From Stenopsyche tienmushanensis (lineage: Eukaryota; Arthropoda; Insecta; Trichoptera; Stenopsychidae): DNA of 64,000 nucleotides. The stretch lies in the NCBI GenBank assembly GCA_008973525.1, contig WACJ01000128.1, positions 744,001-808,000 of the forward strand, written 5' to 3'. Within the stretch, counting starts at the first letter, position 1; the number at the start of each line of letters is the position of its first letter. Positions 42,961-56,471 of the stretch are shown in pieces. The notes under the pieces are model-generated. The model did not search any database. It had not been told where the DNA came from and saw only the letters and a list, made by a program, of their open reading frames with translations. A program made the translations under genes and the position numbers.

Positions 42961-43794
42961 CCTTATCGCGTATGGTTTACGGTGGAGGAACATTATTTGC
43001 CTCTTGTATGATACTAGAAACCATTTAGGAAGAAAACCCTCCGGTATGGATTTTTTGGAGATGAAAATGCAACGATGAAAATTTTGCATGGCGCTCATAT
43101 TTCCATGAGAATTTTTTCATCGCTCACATGTCGTGGTATGCAAAGGCTACCCTCGCATTTGCGATACAATCAAGTGCTAAAAATCGATGATTCCCATAGT
43201 TATTTTAATGCTGATTCATCAACAAATTAATTAAAGAAAGTGACTTTATCGAAAGCTCTTCGATGTTATTCCGATTTAATTGCGAACTTATGTTTGATGG
43301 ATTGATTTTCTTACTAAACCATGGCGAAATTATTGAGCTCTTGAATTCCTGCTATAAACGGATAATAGTGTGTAAATTAACCCTTGAGTAACTAAAATTA
43401 ACTTTTTCATGGAAAAATGTTGATACATTTAACTAAAAATTTACTTTTTAACAATATAATCATGAAGGACATATTTTGATGGCCAAAGCGTCGCAAAAAT
43501 ATTTTGTTACTATCAACATCTTTGAAGACAATTATAAACACTGTAATTTTATGACAACTTCATTGCAAGCTAAAAACATTTAAATACGATTAAAATGCAT
43601 GATTTTTCATGGAAATATTGTCAAAGGAGACTTATTTGTACACAGGTAGAAAAGTACATTAATACAAACATATTAATACTTGAAATTCTTTGTCCTTATT
43701 ACGGATATATGGATGTAAACATAAATAACAGAACTCTCACTTTCCATAGGATTTTCGCACTTGTATATACGTCGTTGATTACAGTGGTTTCCAT

Positions 43795-44130
43795 GAGAAG
43801 AGAGGCCTCAGCGGAGGCGTAATGATATCAGAAGCAATGCAGAGGGTGGTTGGTCCAGGTCTGTCCAGGGATCGGTGTCGTGGTCCCGGATGTGGCGGCT
43901 CCGGGACTGCGGTACTGCGGGACTTCGGGAGAGCGAAGCCGCCGTCCCGTGTAATGGATGTGTCAGCCCGATTACGGGCGACAACTCCACCCTAACGAGG
44001 TTCCGAGGGGTGCCACAACCACCCTATCCTGTTTGTCACCATACCGCAACCACTATCCGAAATTTCAAAAACTTCGTCACAATCCTCCGTCTGGATCCAC
44101 CCGGACTATCATCTTCGGAGTCGACTTAAA
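43795..44130. other. GC-rich block of unknown nature
   Basis: About 330 bases are strikingly rich in G+C and CpG with abrupt edges. An 84-codon frame on plus (43875-44129) shows no recognisable domain. The abrupt composition change suggests inserted sequence (a retroelement fragment or processed copy) or a conserved regulatory element. I cannot decide between these. Confidence 0.4.
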
Positions 44131-45046
44131 AATAGACTTCATACGATCTAACATCGCCGTATCATTGAGCTTAAAAATAGTTGAAATCTGAATAATATTA
44201 TTATAAATAATTCATAATAAATATTTATCTATACTTTTCTCCTTATCGGGACGTTTAAACACGATTCGGATATTTATGTATTTGCTTATTAACACCAACG
44301 TATATTGATTGATATACAACATTCGCATTATGTATTTTTATGATGATCTTCAACCCTGATGTATTTAGAGATCGTGTCATCAAACCGTTGATGCTATACA
44401 GACCATTAAATCTAAGAGCTCTTAACATAATAACGAAGATTAGCTTCCTTTTGGGAAGTATAAAAGCTTGAATAACTGGGTCAATTTATTGCATTCGATT
44501 GTAAACTGTATCTAAAATATTTCTTAACAGATCTACAGTTATTTACAAACAAATAGTGATAACGTTGTGTAAATTGCCAATAGTATGAGATAAATCACTG
44601 CAATATCAATGAAATTGCTACTTATCATGTTCTTCTGCTTCTGTGATATGTATTCATTCTAATTTTAGAGAATAATTATGCGTATTGATTAACTCAATTT
44701 TCAATTATTATTGTAAGCAAACAGAATAATCTCTTATTTTGAATCTGGATGGGTTGTGACTAGGGAATCCAATCCCGGGATCCCGAACAGTTTTAGGTAA
44801 TTAAGAATCCCGGGATTAGAAAACGTAATCCCGAAAATCCCGGGATTGAAATTTTTATTTAACAAAAATCGTACACCTCACCAACACGACGAAGGCTACT
44901 AAATCGAGACATTCCCGACGAAATCTGGACGCTTGGAAACAGTGGCGTAATTACTAATTAACGAATTTAGGCGACGCATAGGAGCAGTGACTGTCTAATC
45001 TATGTATACATATATAGCGTACATGTATGTTTTTCAAATTGTTATA

Positions 45047-45134
45047 GTAACCTTTCCCTACCGGTGATGTATTTACTACACCTCGACGAATAATGGGAAT
45101 ATCGATATGAAATATAATAGATACGGGGTTCAGA
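45047..45134 (-). mobile_element. Truncated MITE copy nested in the hAT element
   Basis: Read on minus-to-plus alignment, this segment matches the reverse complement of the MITE at 28576-28718. Shared blocks are CCTTTCC, GTATTTACTACAC, AATAATGGGAAT, ATGAAATATAATA and ATACGGGGTT. The match stops near 45134, about two-thirds of the way through, so the other end is lost or diverged. No TTAA remains at its start. Confidence 0.75.
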
Positions 45135-45259
45135 TTTTTTGTATTCCTTCGTAATATAATTACGAATCACATCAAAGTATTATAGTATATAAGTATTCAT
45201 CTGCAGCGACGGAAATAAATAATTTGTCGGAAAATCGGGAATTTTGCGATTTTTAGTCC

Positions 45260-45499
45260 GTGTCTCAGCAGAAAAGAATTTTATCAATCACATTGATGGT
45301 GTTATACGAAAATGAGGGCTCACGCGATCATCAACTCGAACTAGCATTTAAATATCTGATGACGATACCTCCAACGAGTGTGGAAACTGAGCGTGCATTT
45401 TCAGCAGCAAGTTGTCTGACTTCCAAAATCAGATCCAGACTAAATGACGAAACACTAATGCTAATGTTACTTCGGGCATATTTTCAAAATAATATTTGA
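45260..45499 (+). pseudogene. hAT transposase C-terminal dimerisation domain remnant
   Basis: The 79-codon frame contains FKYLMTIPPTSVETERAFSA, followed by SKIRSRLNDETLMLMLLRAYF. This is the conserved hAT dimerisation signature (TSVxxERxFSxA then RSRLxDETxxxLLxLRxYF). The upstream DDE and BED-finger parts are absent, so the element cannot mobilise itself. The frame is undamaged and may start by splicing from an upstream acceptor at about 45256. Confidence 0.88.
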
Positions 45500-46549
45500 A
45501 TTTTTAAGTGTTTTATTTATCTATTTTTGAATTGTATTTTTATCTTTTCTTAAATAAATAAAATTCTTTGGCCTTCAAGTGATTTTTTATATTTAACAAA
45601 TGGACTGATTAGTAATTTTTGATCAAAGTCATCAAGGTAATTTCTTAAAATATTGAAAATTCCAATCCCGGGATCCCGGGACTGGTCCCGGGATTGTCTA
45701 ATGAAATCCCGAAATCCCGGGATCGAAATTTTGGCTTGGGATTGGATTCCCTAGTTGTGACTTATACGGAACACTTAGGAAGAAAGACACTCAAAATTTT
45801 TAAAGATAGTTAAATATGGCAAAGACAACATGATGGCTTGTGATTCTAGGTAATTCATGATAAGGTTGCAAAAACTTTAACTAAAAATAAATTAACTATA
45901 TGACTGTATGTTGATTTTTATACTATGGATTCGAATATTTATAATAAATTCTAAATTTTTCCACCCTGATCGATCCAAATCCTAGTTAATATAACCATAC
46001 ACAATAGAGAGTATTATATCGATTTTATTCCTATGTTTTCCTTCTTTTTTACAAGTGGCCATATATGTTAAGTAGTGCAAGCAATCTCCATTGGAGTATT
46101 TTCTGGGAAAATATTTTTGTAGTTTCCCATTTACTTTCTAGATGTGATACAGTTAGGATGAGATTATTTGGATTTTTATTCTAAATTCATTAACTCATAG
46201 TCGTCTTTTCACAACTTAGTATTTACTTTTTCAGATCCAGGAAATCAGGCTAAACTTGAATCGAGTTGACCGATCTGAAATATTAATTTTTCTCATAGAT
46301 CATATTTGTTGAATGAAATTGTTCCCTTTATCTAGATTTAAACTCGAATCTTTATATAATAATGACAGTCCAGGATCTAGATCACTATATCAACACTAAT
46401 TATTATCATATTTCATTCGAATATTTCGCTCATGTTTGATTAATTACATAATTGATTGATTGACTATTGATCAACGTGCTGATCATTTTCGGATTTAATA
46501 AAATCTTTGTGCATGTTTCACACGAATGAATTAGCATTGTTTTGAAGTT

Positions 46550-47560
46550 TTTACGTATTTATATCGGAACCATTTGAAAAAGAAAGTGGGTGTTTCGGGC
46601 TTTCTCAATGGCGTCACGTAGTAGAGTAAAGAAATCCTCACGTACGGACACTTGAGGATGGAAACCTTCCGATCCGTCTGCTCGCCGTCTGTATGAAAAG
46701 TGACAAGTCTTGGGAGTTTTTCTACGTGATCTGGATTTCAATAACCGCAAACTTTCCTGCGAGAATAAGCCATTTATTACGGGCTAAACTTTCATCCATA
46801 CACTGACACGGAATAATCTTATAAATAGAGCTCGCAGATAAACTGTGACATTTTAGATATTTCATTCGGCTTGAATAGGATTAAAATTGTAATATTCATA
46901 ATGAATATTTGGATGTTGAGATCGTTAATTTAAAACTTGTTTTAATCTTCTTGCTTGTAAGTTCTTGAAGTGGCCTTGTAACAATCTGCACCGTGGCGGA
47001 TTATCATTAAATTATCAAAGTCTACGGATCGAGACTGCTCCGAGGGGTGGATATAATAGTTGGATATGGAATTTTCGAGCTAAATTTGAAAATCAATACC
47101 GTAGAACGCAGACGAAAGAGTCAATTTTAAGTTGCAGAAAAAGAATGGATGCGAATTTCCATTGAATTTTTGTAGGCTTCTCGGCAGGAGCCGCGTCCTT
47201 GTCTGGCGCGCTATCTGAACACCGGTACGATAGGGAGGAGGAGATCCTTCGGTCTCCCTATTTCCCGACTTCCGGCCGAAGATAACATGACAATAGGCGG
47301 GCAAATGGAATAAAAGGGGCAGATGAGGGAGAGAATGCTCCTCTAAATATGAAGGAATGACACCTATACACGTAAGTGGTCCAACCGTGTATCTGACGAC
47401 TGCTGAAAATAATGAACTTGAAAATAAAGTTGAAGCGGAATTCAGCTTCAACACTCTTCGGCGATTTGAACTATGTCGCGCCATGTGAACTGTTTTCTTT
47501 GACAAATTAACGAATCTTTCCGCTTTGATACCGGAATATTTTTTTTTAGCTCTCAAAAAC
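46550..47560. promoter_or_regulatory. GC-richer intronic block, candidate regulatory element
   Basis: A kilobase of mixed composition with long open frames on both strands (158 codons on minus, 47080-47556), none with a known domain. The pattern, as at 4.3-5.3 kb, is compatible with conserved noncoding DNA in the Pax6 intron. No direct evidence of function. Confidence 0.2.
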
Positions 47561-47929
47561 GTCGATCAATGTCAAATTACTACATCTTTTATCATTTAAT
47601 ATTTTATAACTACTTTCAAGTGCCTTTTATGCATCATTAATTCTCAAATTTATATTTTTAATCTACATGCGAATAATGCAAAAATGTTGAAAATTTAAAT
47701 AGCTCTTGTATTTATAAAAAAATAATTGTGTCGTCTGTTCTTCCGTGAGAATATTCAGGCAATGAAATTTAGATTGTTGATAAAATTGGCCAACAATATA
47801 TGTATATACATACAAATGTTTATCAATATTATGAAAATTTATAAACGCAAAAGCGAAATTATTGCAATTACATTATATATAATTAGATTTTATTTTATAA
47901 TTGAAATATAATCAGATACAAGTCTTTCG

Positions 47930-49160
47930 ATCGGCAAAATTTCAAGCAACCCCCCCAAGTAAAAATAAAATACTTCCCCGTCAGTTATCGACTCAAAGAT
48001 GGCGTGTGTGTAATTTCCTATTTTTTCTCGGCATGGCCGTTGTCTTTTTTCGAGGCTTTCAATGGGAATAAAATGGCAAGGGGCTTCCTTAAAAAATTTG
48101 GTCTTGACAGCCACCAAATATATTGAGCATTATAAATAATAATAGGCACTCAACACATTGACTTTAACGCACGCACACATCACGGGAGATTTGGGGGGGT
48201 GGAACATCGTCGGTTCTGGATACCAAAGCATTTTTATGTATTAATTATTCGCCATGCGATTTTGCGTCGAAGCCTTTTAAATTCAAACAAAATATAAAAA
48301 AATGGCATATAATCAATTATTGTGCGTTGAAAATTCGTTCAACGTTGCATACATTTTGCGAGATGGACGAAGTTCGAATAATATTTAATAAATATATATT
48401 TTATGAATGTATTTATGGATTGGTTTTCAACCGCTACTTGGAGGACATTCCCCACACTCCCGTTTCTTATATTCATCTTCCAACCGAAAAAAAAGTACAC
48501 ATGACAATGAGATAAGAAGATGGCAGCATCCTTGGAAGGGGAAACTTTATGTACTTTATTGACACGTAAAAATGGCGCTAGGAGAATAGTGAAGAATTTT
48601 CACCGCCATAAACGGCATAATGTATTCGAAAAAAATATATACGAGCATCAAATAATATGACGCCCTTTATAAAAAGGCGACCATCTTTCATATTTAAAAG
48701 AATGCAGAGAAAAATAAATCGCCGTGCATAATGAAATTGATTTTCCGTTCGATCGACGCTTTCCGCTCATCCGGCCAATCAATTATCCGGACTATTAGGC
48801 CAAGCCCGCGATCCGAGTATCGGCTCTCCATGATGATTGTGGATGTAAATGTGTTTTAAGCGGGAAAAAGCCGGCGTATAAGGCGGGAGCGTGTATGGAG
48901 CCCTAGATTTAGCAGTTACAAACGCGGTCCCACCTCACCGCCGTGAAAGCCTTTGGTCTGTGAACCCTAAAGCGCTTTCAGCACATCCGTACACTTCCAC
49001 CAGAACCTCCCCCGGTCGGATGTTCAGCATACAGAGGGTGCATTAATTACAAATGAATGATTTCGCCGTTTACATCGTTTGATGAGTTATGGATTAAAAT
49101 AAATGAATACCTTGTGTATGGGTACGTATAGCGCGGGCACAAAGGGACGAGAGGTGCGTG
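47930..49160. promoter_or_regulatory. GC-richer intronic block with homeodomain-type sites, candidate enhancer
   Basis: CpG-containing text at about 48720-49060 includes CCAATCAATTATCCGG and GTGCATTAATTAC, which contain core homeodomain (TAAT/ATTA) sites. The long non-AT-biased stretch in the Pax6 intron suggests conserved regulatory DNA. Function is inferred. Confidence 0.25.
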
Positions 49161-49890
49161 GATATTCAGAGCTGCAAATATGACATGCTGCAGGGTGTTC
49201 CCTAACACGTTCATAACTAATGTGTCCGTTTTAATGTTGTTGGTTCGTGTAATTGAATGTTTTCTTGTATGGGAGTGAATCTTCTGCGCGAGTGCTTACA
49301 TACCGTGGCGTGGAGACAGAATGAAGACAAAATCACCAACGAAAGAAGGGTGCAAGTTTATTACAAGATAATGCTAATATACTATAATCACACAGTACTA
49401 AAAATTACAATTTTGAGATTTTGCTTTTATGATACAAATAAAACAGTTTTACAACCATAAGAAAACATTTTTATGTCTTTTTAAAGTATAGACCTTTTGT
49501 ATTATTGATGCTTTTAATCCCATTAAAACATAGTTTTTGATTGAAATACAGTAATAACTTATTGTATAAATTTAGTCGCATCTTTTTTGGACGCAAACAA
49601 TCTATATATCGATTAGAAATGTCTTTGATATTAAATCCATCAATCAAATTCATAACAATTTATAGACTTAAACGACCAATACATCTTAAAATTCCGACTT
49701 ATATTGTATGGGAAGACTTATGAATTTGTCGTAAATCTTAAAATATTGATTAATAAGATGAAATGCTTGATATAAAATTGATAAATAATCCACCAGTATC
49801 AAAATTTGCCAATCAAGCTAAAGTGAATAAATATTTTTAATGGCTAATTTTTAGTATATTGGGCTTAATCTTTGATTCATATTTTAAAGC

Positions 49891-50610
49891 GGGGCTTCGA
49901 ACCAGAATTGAACCGAAAATCCATAACCGGTAAAATCGTTATTTTTGTCGGAACGAAATTTAAATTGAAAAGATTCGAAAATATCGGTTTTATCGGTTTG
50001 GTACATGTTTTACGCGAAAGATGGTTTATTTGATTTTTGTGTTCATATACTATGTAACTTTTATCATTCTTATGCGGAATTTATTTGAGTGTATTTATCT
50101 AACAATACTAAAATCTTTACTCTATGTTCTTTCTATTAATGATCTTATTAAATCAATACTTCAGATAAAATTGTTATCAACCTAAATTCCAGCTTGTAAT
50201 TTTAAATCATTATGTATTTTGTTTAGTTTATCTCTTTCCAAATATTTGCCGTATACCCAGAATGGGACTTCCAGATTTTATTTGTTTCCTAGTATTATAT
50301 ACTCCAATTGGGACTCCCAAACTTCTAGCTAAAAGCGTTATGTTAATAAACTTTCGTTTAATAAATTATAGTATTATATACTTCAAGTTATAATTATTAT
50401 ACCTTTAATCAAATATTTATATTATGTTTGTTGCTTACGTGGTAGTTCTAAAATTGTAAACATTTTCTAGAATGAAATTTCTTTAAATAAAATGTAAATC
50501 CGTAACTCCTTAAAAAATCTATATTTGCCAAATTGAAAGGATAACCGTAACCGAACTAATATAAATGTTTGGAACTAAACCGGAATGAAAACATAACGGT
50601 TCGAAGTCTG
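49891..50610. mobile_element. Possible degenerate inverted-end element
   Basis: The left edge reads GGGCTTCGAACCAG and the right edge, on minus, CAGACTTCGAACCG; further in, both sides have AACCG-rich text (ATAACCGGTA and GATAACCGTAACCG). This suggests inverted ends of a roughly 720-bp non-autonomous element. I found no target-site duplication, so the call is weak. Confidence 0.35.
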
Positions 50611-51389
50611 TGTGAAATCTTTGAGTTTCAATCCGGTGATTTAAAAACTATGATAATGTTTAATTTTGTGACGATTAATCTGGTATAATAAAGCCGCCCA
50701 TTATCATCGAATTTAACAACTCACTCATAGATCAATTGTACAAATGTTTATCTGTCGTTTGTGTTATTGTGGGAACGCTCAAAAGCTTATAGAATCTATG
50801 AGCTTAACGACTTTGTACAAATAAAATGCATACATTTTTTAGCACTGTATGTATATTTATAAAACTTATATTTAATTATTTTTTAGGTCAAATAAATGAT
50901 GTACATAATTCACCAGACCAAGTGTTACTAACATAGTTACTTTGTAAGTATAAAATTACTGATAATATGTTTTGATATTATTATGTCGCTTAAAAATATC
51001 GATAATTGGCTATAAATTTGAATATTTATTCTACATAATTAATGTTGATTAGATTAAAAATATTCTTAATAAAATCTAAATTAGCATTAGTGGATTTGAT
51101 TTAATTTCGGCGAAATAAATGTTTCATAATTAATTTCCAGGTCAACAATTACAAAAGGATACGCTTAATTATAACATTATTGAAATGTAATTTTATGTTT
51201 ATGAAAATAGTTCTTAAAAATTATATTCATTTTAAAGTTGATCAAGATTAATTTCTTGTTTTTAAAAATTTGATGAAAATTGCTTGTACCTTATTAAATA
51301 TGATTGCCATTAACCAGATGATATATCACAAAAACTACTAATATTCTAATACATTATTTTTCATGTAGCCCTGTATATATTATGTATTT

Positions 51390-51980
51390 CTGGGATTGTA
51401 TTCACATGTTCTTCGTGGATGGGTTTTGTATCAATATGTAGTCACGCTGTTGAATAGATATTCAAAAAATTACACACAGCCGAGTTATACGCATTGTGTT
51501 AACCCTTCGTCCATCCCCAAAGACGGCGTGTATTTATATCGTAATCACCGTGTTGTACAGAGTGGGATGGGGGTTTCGTTAAGCACGTGTTAGCGTATCC
51601 ATTATGGAAGGTTTTAAAACTGGATCGCGAGGCTTTGAAGTTGGAGGCCCTAAGAGCGTTAATAATACACGTGTGTACGAGTCGTATGCGCGTTTAAAAG
51701 GTGTAACACGCGTGAGGTAACGCGTGCTCTCGCGGATCGTTCTGGACCAATAGCCATGGATGATCAGCAAAGGGCTGATGAGGATGAGCCTGAAGATGTG
51801 CCCAAGCGTGCACCAAACCATTTATTTATAATTATTGTCGCAAGCTCTTCATGCCTCGGATGGTGCGTCTGCGAATGAGGATTTGCCCCCCTAATATCCT
51901 CGATCAAAGCCACATTTGAAGAAAGTCTTCCGAGCCACGAGGAATCGTCCAAAAAACGGTGGCACTCATCAAGAAAACCG
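51390..51980. promoter_or_regulatory. GC-richer intronic block, candidate regulatory element
   Basis: The segment is more balanced in composition than neighbouring intron, with CpG-rich text such as GAGCGTTAATAATACACGTG and CGCGTGAGGTAACGCG. Frames on both strands are open for 60-80 codons with no domain. Candidate only. Confidence 0.2.
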
Positions 51981-53459
51981 AATAAACCTCAAAGGTTTCA
52001 ATTTGTATTCACGCAGACATTGCTCACTGACCCATATTTCATCCCTATGAATGGATATCTTTGAACGGAAGGATACGTTAAAATTTGATTACACTTCATA
52101 TTTTTATTAATTTACGTATGATTCTCATGGGATAATATAACTATTTTAAGCTGGGCCATAAAAACAAGCATTTCTTCAAAAACTAATTTTTGAAACGATT
52201 TGCTAATAAATTCTTACAGATTTATATAACAATTATTTGATTATGTCAATCCGATCATAATAGTAATTTGATCATAATAATTTTATCAAATAACTAAATA
52301 CGAAATTACAGACAAACCCGATTGAACAATATTTTTCATTTTATATTTTAAAGAATATATGTTTATTGAATTAATGATGATCAAAAACATTACATTATAA
52401 CATTGTATTGAGTTTATTATTGCCAAACAATTATAATTTTTGGAGCTTTTTTTAGCAACATCTTAAGTTAAATGCTCTATTTTTGCTAAAAAATCTGCTA
52501 TTTTCGATCATTTGCCTTTGGCTTTAAATTTTGTGAAGTTCCCTCTTAAATATTGTTCTTATTTTAGCGACTCAATATATCATTATTTATTAAATACATT
52601 TCCAGTTGTTTGATCAAACCTTGGCTTTAAAACAATTTTTTGTTATCATATTGTATTAACTCTGTTATCGGCTGATTCGATTAGAATTACGCATTAAACT
52701 GTAAATGGCATGCATTCAATGTTAACAGTCTTATTTATTTGATGGATGTGAATCCACCTCATTTACGATGCATCTTTACATAATTCAAAATATTATTCTC
52801 CTCCTCAACTAGAACAATTCCAACACCCGGAATTTTTCTTTCATATTTTCTAGATATTTTTATGTGAATGTTTGCAAAAAGTTGATCTAAAATTGAATCA
52901 TAATAGTAAACTAATTAAACAAAAAATTTTGACCCAAATAAATGATGATCTCTTTACACAATCATATTGAAATAAAACAATAATCAAGAAGATCGATTGT
53001 GTTAAGAAAATCCTTTTTTTAAGAAGGTAATGATCCTTATCTATACTAAAATTATAATTAAGTGATCTAATCACTCTATATTAAATGTAAGCACATGTAT
53101 ATATTTTTATGGGTTCCAATATAAATACAAAATATTCCTAATATGCGTATCGCCCATACGAATAATATGTATTAGATATTTTTGATTGATTTATGTTTCA
53201 ATGATTATGTGTATGAAATTCTCAAAAAACTGTAAAGATCTCGTTTTGATCAATAATTTAAGACGTTATTCTTAATATTATTTTAATTCTACGTGATATT
53301 CGCATAAATCAAGGGATGAACGTTCTATAATTGGTTTACGTCAACATCAAAGCTTTCGACAAATTTAAGCTTTAAAGTCAAATACCAATTTCTTAACCGC
53401 ATGAAACGTTGGATTTGTTTAAAAATAAATAGGTTCTAATATATTATGAAAGCTGAGGT

Positions 53460-53830
53460 CCTTTTGTGTATATTGAAGCCGCCGCAGATCTTTTGAAGAA
53501 AGCTTTTAAAGCACATTTATGAGTCGACGTAACAGGTTTCAGCGTCCGCCCGTCGGTCTAACAGGAAGCCTTCATGGACTATCCTTTGAAGTGTCCTCCC
53601 CACAGAGTGGAATTGTTTTCTTTCTGGTGGTATCCCACGTTGGCCTCCCTCTTTCCGGAAAATGCACAGTATTATCCTTCAATGTCCTTCTGTGCGAAAG
53701 AACCTTTTTTTGTTGTGAAAGACCGTTAGCGCTTAAGCCATTTAAAGCCAACCAAAATAATAAATGGACAACTCGATTTTTAATGGATCGATCGTTCCTT
53801 TATTTAGTTCTCATAACTCCATCGTACTGA
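53460..53830. promoter_or_regulatory. GC-richer intronic block, candidate regulatory element
   Basis: A 103-codon plus frame (53519-53830) has no recognisable domain. The block begins abruptly with GAAGCCGCCGCAGATC. As with the other islands it may be conserved noncoding DNA of Pax6. Confidence 0.2.
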
Positions 53831-55828
53831 GTTCATATTTACAGAAAATGGCGTTTAGAATTTTAAAAATATATTATCAGAAGTATTCTATTGAGAGATC
53901 CATATAATATTTTCGCATTCATCGTTCAAAGCGTCGTTTAACGTCGAATATCTCACTGGATGAGAATTCCATTTGGATGCGAACTCAAACGAGGGCATTC
54001 CACGAATGTGCAACATTTTAAAATGATAACTTTTCGAACAAAATTGAGGCATAAAAAAGAAAATTTTAATAGAGAAGGAAAGGCTGCAAGAGAACGGATC
54101 ATATGGGGTACTGAGGACTAGGGGCAAAGGATATTAGTGCCGCATAAGTGAGCGCGCAGCTTAGGGCAGCCAAATAACACCCTTATATCTATCTATATAT
54201 TTCACAAATTATATTTGTCTATATTTATATAAATACATATATCTTTGATGTATTTTTATAATAATTTTCGAAATTTTTGCCATAATTCTACCATACAAAA
54301 CCAATACCTAGCCTCGTCGATACGAAGAACATGATGAAATTAAAATTAGAAATTAAATTATTTTTAATACACCCTCCAAATATAATGCCATGTTATAGAT
54401 AGGGATTATTTTATAGTTATATTTATTTATGTGTATATAAATTTAGATGGTGTAATAGACGTTTATAGGTATGGAAGTATTTGCCGGTCGGCGCCTGAAG
54501 TTTGAGATAAGAGCCATAGTATGCAGCCACCGTGTAGAATATATTTTACAATAAGTTCAACTTATGAGATTTGGTTGGGGTAAAACTCACCCCAGCGAGT
54601 ACCATAATACTCCGGCTCTATTCTGTGCTGATTATTTAAAATAATAATGTTAGTCTTATCCACATTTCGATATTAAATAACTTTGATTTGATTTTATTTG
54701 TGATTTCCATACAAATTATTATTTGTCATTAAGTAATAATAAATACCCTATTTAAAAAATGTTGATAATCTTTGAAATAAAATAGCAAAATATTTAGAAA
54801 TACCACTTTTAATTTCAATTATATTCTTATCAACCCAAATTATTTAATCTAATAAATTCTGTAACCAAGTTTGATACATTATTTTGTAACATTGTTTTGG
54901 TATCAATTTTTCCTTGTGAATCTTTCGATCTTTTTATTGAGAATATTCCCAGTCTATGTTTATGAAAGTTTAATTGAAGTTATTCATGTTTTTGTATAAT
55001 CATTCTGCATTGCTGATATCTACAAGGAATATAATATTTTTTAAATTAGCTTTAAATCTGAAGATGAATCTGTTCTAACAACCTTTGAATTGGATTTTTA
55101 ATATCTACTTGCATATGTAATTCAATTTCCATTTTATCAAAATCAGAAGATCATCCTTACTATCTGTAAAAGTTCTCACAATATTAAAAACATAAAATTG
55201 CCTCAATGTAAATTTCGGCTATTTCATGTGATACAATTTAATTATACATTCTATAAGATTACCCGTTATTTTTGCAAACATTCCATGCAATTATTTATAA
55301 GCACAAAATTTAATAAGAAAGTTATGCATATAAATGTATAAAGACTTCTTTCCGTACGCAAAAAATCAAACAATGAGTAAATAAAGTAATAGTGTGTGTG
55401 GAGATTTTATCGCTACCCTTATTGAATGAAGTAAGTCAATAAATAGACAGGACATGTCCTATTAGCAAATTTAAACATGGGTTTAGCTTACCCCTCGATA
55501 ACACGAATGTAACAAACACAACGACACATACTTAACCCCGCGTCTGCGACACGGACAACCCCCAGTGTGCAAAACACGACTCACCCCATGTTTAGGAAAC
55601 ATTTGCCATCCCCTAAACAGGGAAATGACACCTTTCCGTGCCGACGCAATATATCATCGCGACATAAACCGTTCGTAATAATTCCTTCCCGATATACTGC
55701 CCATTCCGGTTTCGATTACGCATATATTTTTTCATAGTAATCTTTGAAGTACACCATAATTTATGATGTGGGGACTTTTTAAATATAGATATAAAATCTA
55801 TAAAAACATTAAACTTTTACTATGTATA

Positions 55829-56471
55829 TTAGGTTATCCCGAAAGAAATTCACCTTTTTTTTTCAGCTATAAAATATAATCGCCTTTTTTTATTAACAAC
55901 AACAAACCGTTTTTGCAAATTTTCTATCCCTTTCTTATAGAAATTAGAAGGTAAATACGAATCCAAATGATTTCCGTAGTTCAGTAGCAGTACGTACAGT
56001 AGCAGGCAGCTCGTGCGGCATCCAAATATATTTCATGATCACTTTACCAATGCGCTTTAAATTAACGTGTACGTTCTATGTTGGAGATCGACGACCATCT
56101 GATTCAAATTAAGATCGCAGCGTATCTTTATTAAAATTCCAAGCACATCCTGATTTAAAGCAAAGAACAACTGACAAAATTGACATATGCTTATCGTTAG
56201 GACTGGTCCAAAAATCTCACACATGGTTTTTGTAACCTTGGTTTGCGTTCAAACCCTGATTAAGAAAACTAGCATACAATATCGAATATGTTCTTTGTTG
56301 GTTTCCGAATTCGTCATATTTACCCTTAATAATAAAATAAGATTTATGACACAAAAGGTAAAGCTGAAAAACCATTTAAATTTAATATTTTTTATCACCA
56401 TCTCATTTGGACACAAATTGAACTCAAAAACAAGCGTGCAAAAATAATTAATTTCTTTCGAGAGGATCTAA
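55829..56471 (-). mobile_element. Internally deleted mariner element with TIRs and TA duplication
   Basis: The ends are imperfect inverted repeats, TTAGGTTATCCCGAAAGAAAT at left (first 20 bases used) and, on minus, TTAGATCCTCTCGAAAGAAA at right, each next to TA (55827-55828 and 56472-56473), the Tc1/mariner target. On minus, frames give HIRYCMLVFL, then LKRIGKVIMKYIWMPHEL (the mariner HTH-to-linker WVPHEL block), then directly FYKKGIENLQKRF near the C-terminus. The whole catalytic core is missing: 643 bp against about 1.3 kb for intact mariners. Stops interrupt every part. Confidence 0.85.

Larger units (their letters stand above)
44753..45761 (+). mobile_element. Complete non-autonomous hAT element with 8-bp target duplication
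   Basis: The element spans 44761-45753 (993 bp). Its ends are inverted repeats starting TAGGGAATCCAATCCC. It is flanked by perfect 8-bp direct repeats GTTGTGAC at 44753-44760 and 45754-45761, the length diagnostic of hAT transposition. Both subterminal regions carry repeated CCCGGGAT motifs, which may be transposase binding sites. The only coding remnant is the transposase dimerisation region (45260-45499). The intact ends and exact duplication suggest a fairly recent insertion. A MITE fragment is nested at 45047-45134. Confidence 0.95.

Noticed and set aside
47080..47556. 158-codon minus frame
   Set aside because: No recognisable domain or splice context; local composition makes such a frame less surprising than in AT-rich DNA. 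Kept only as part of a candidate regulatory block.
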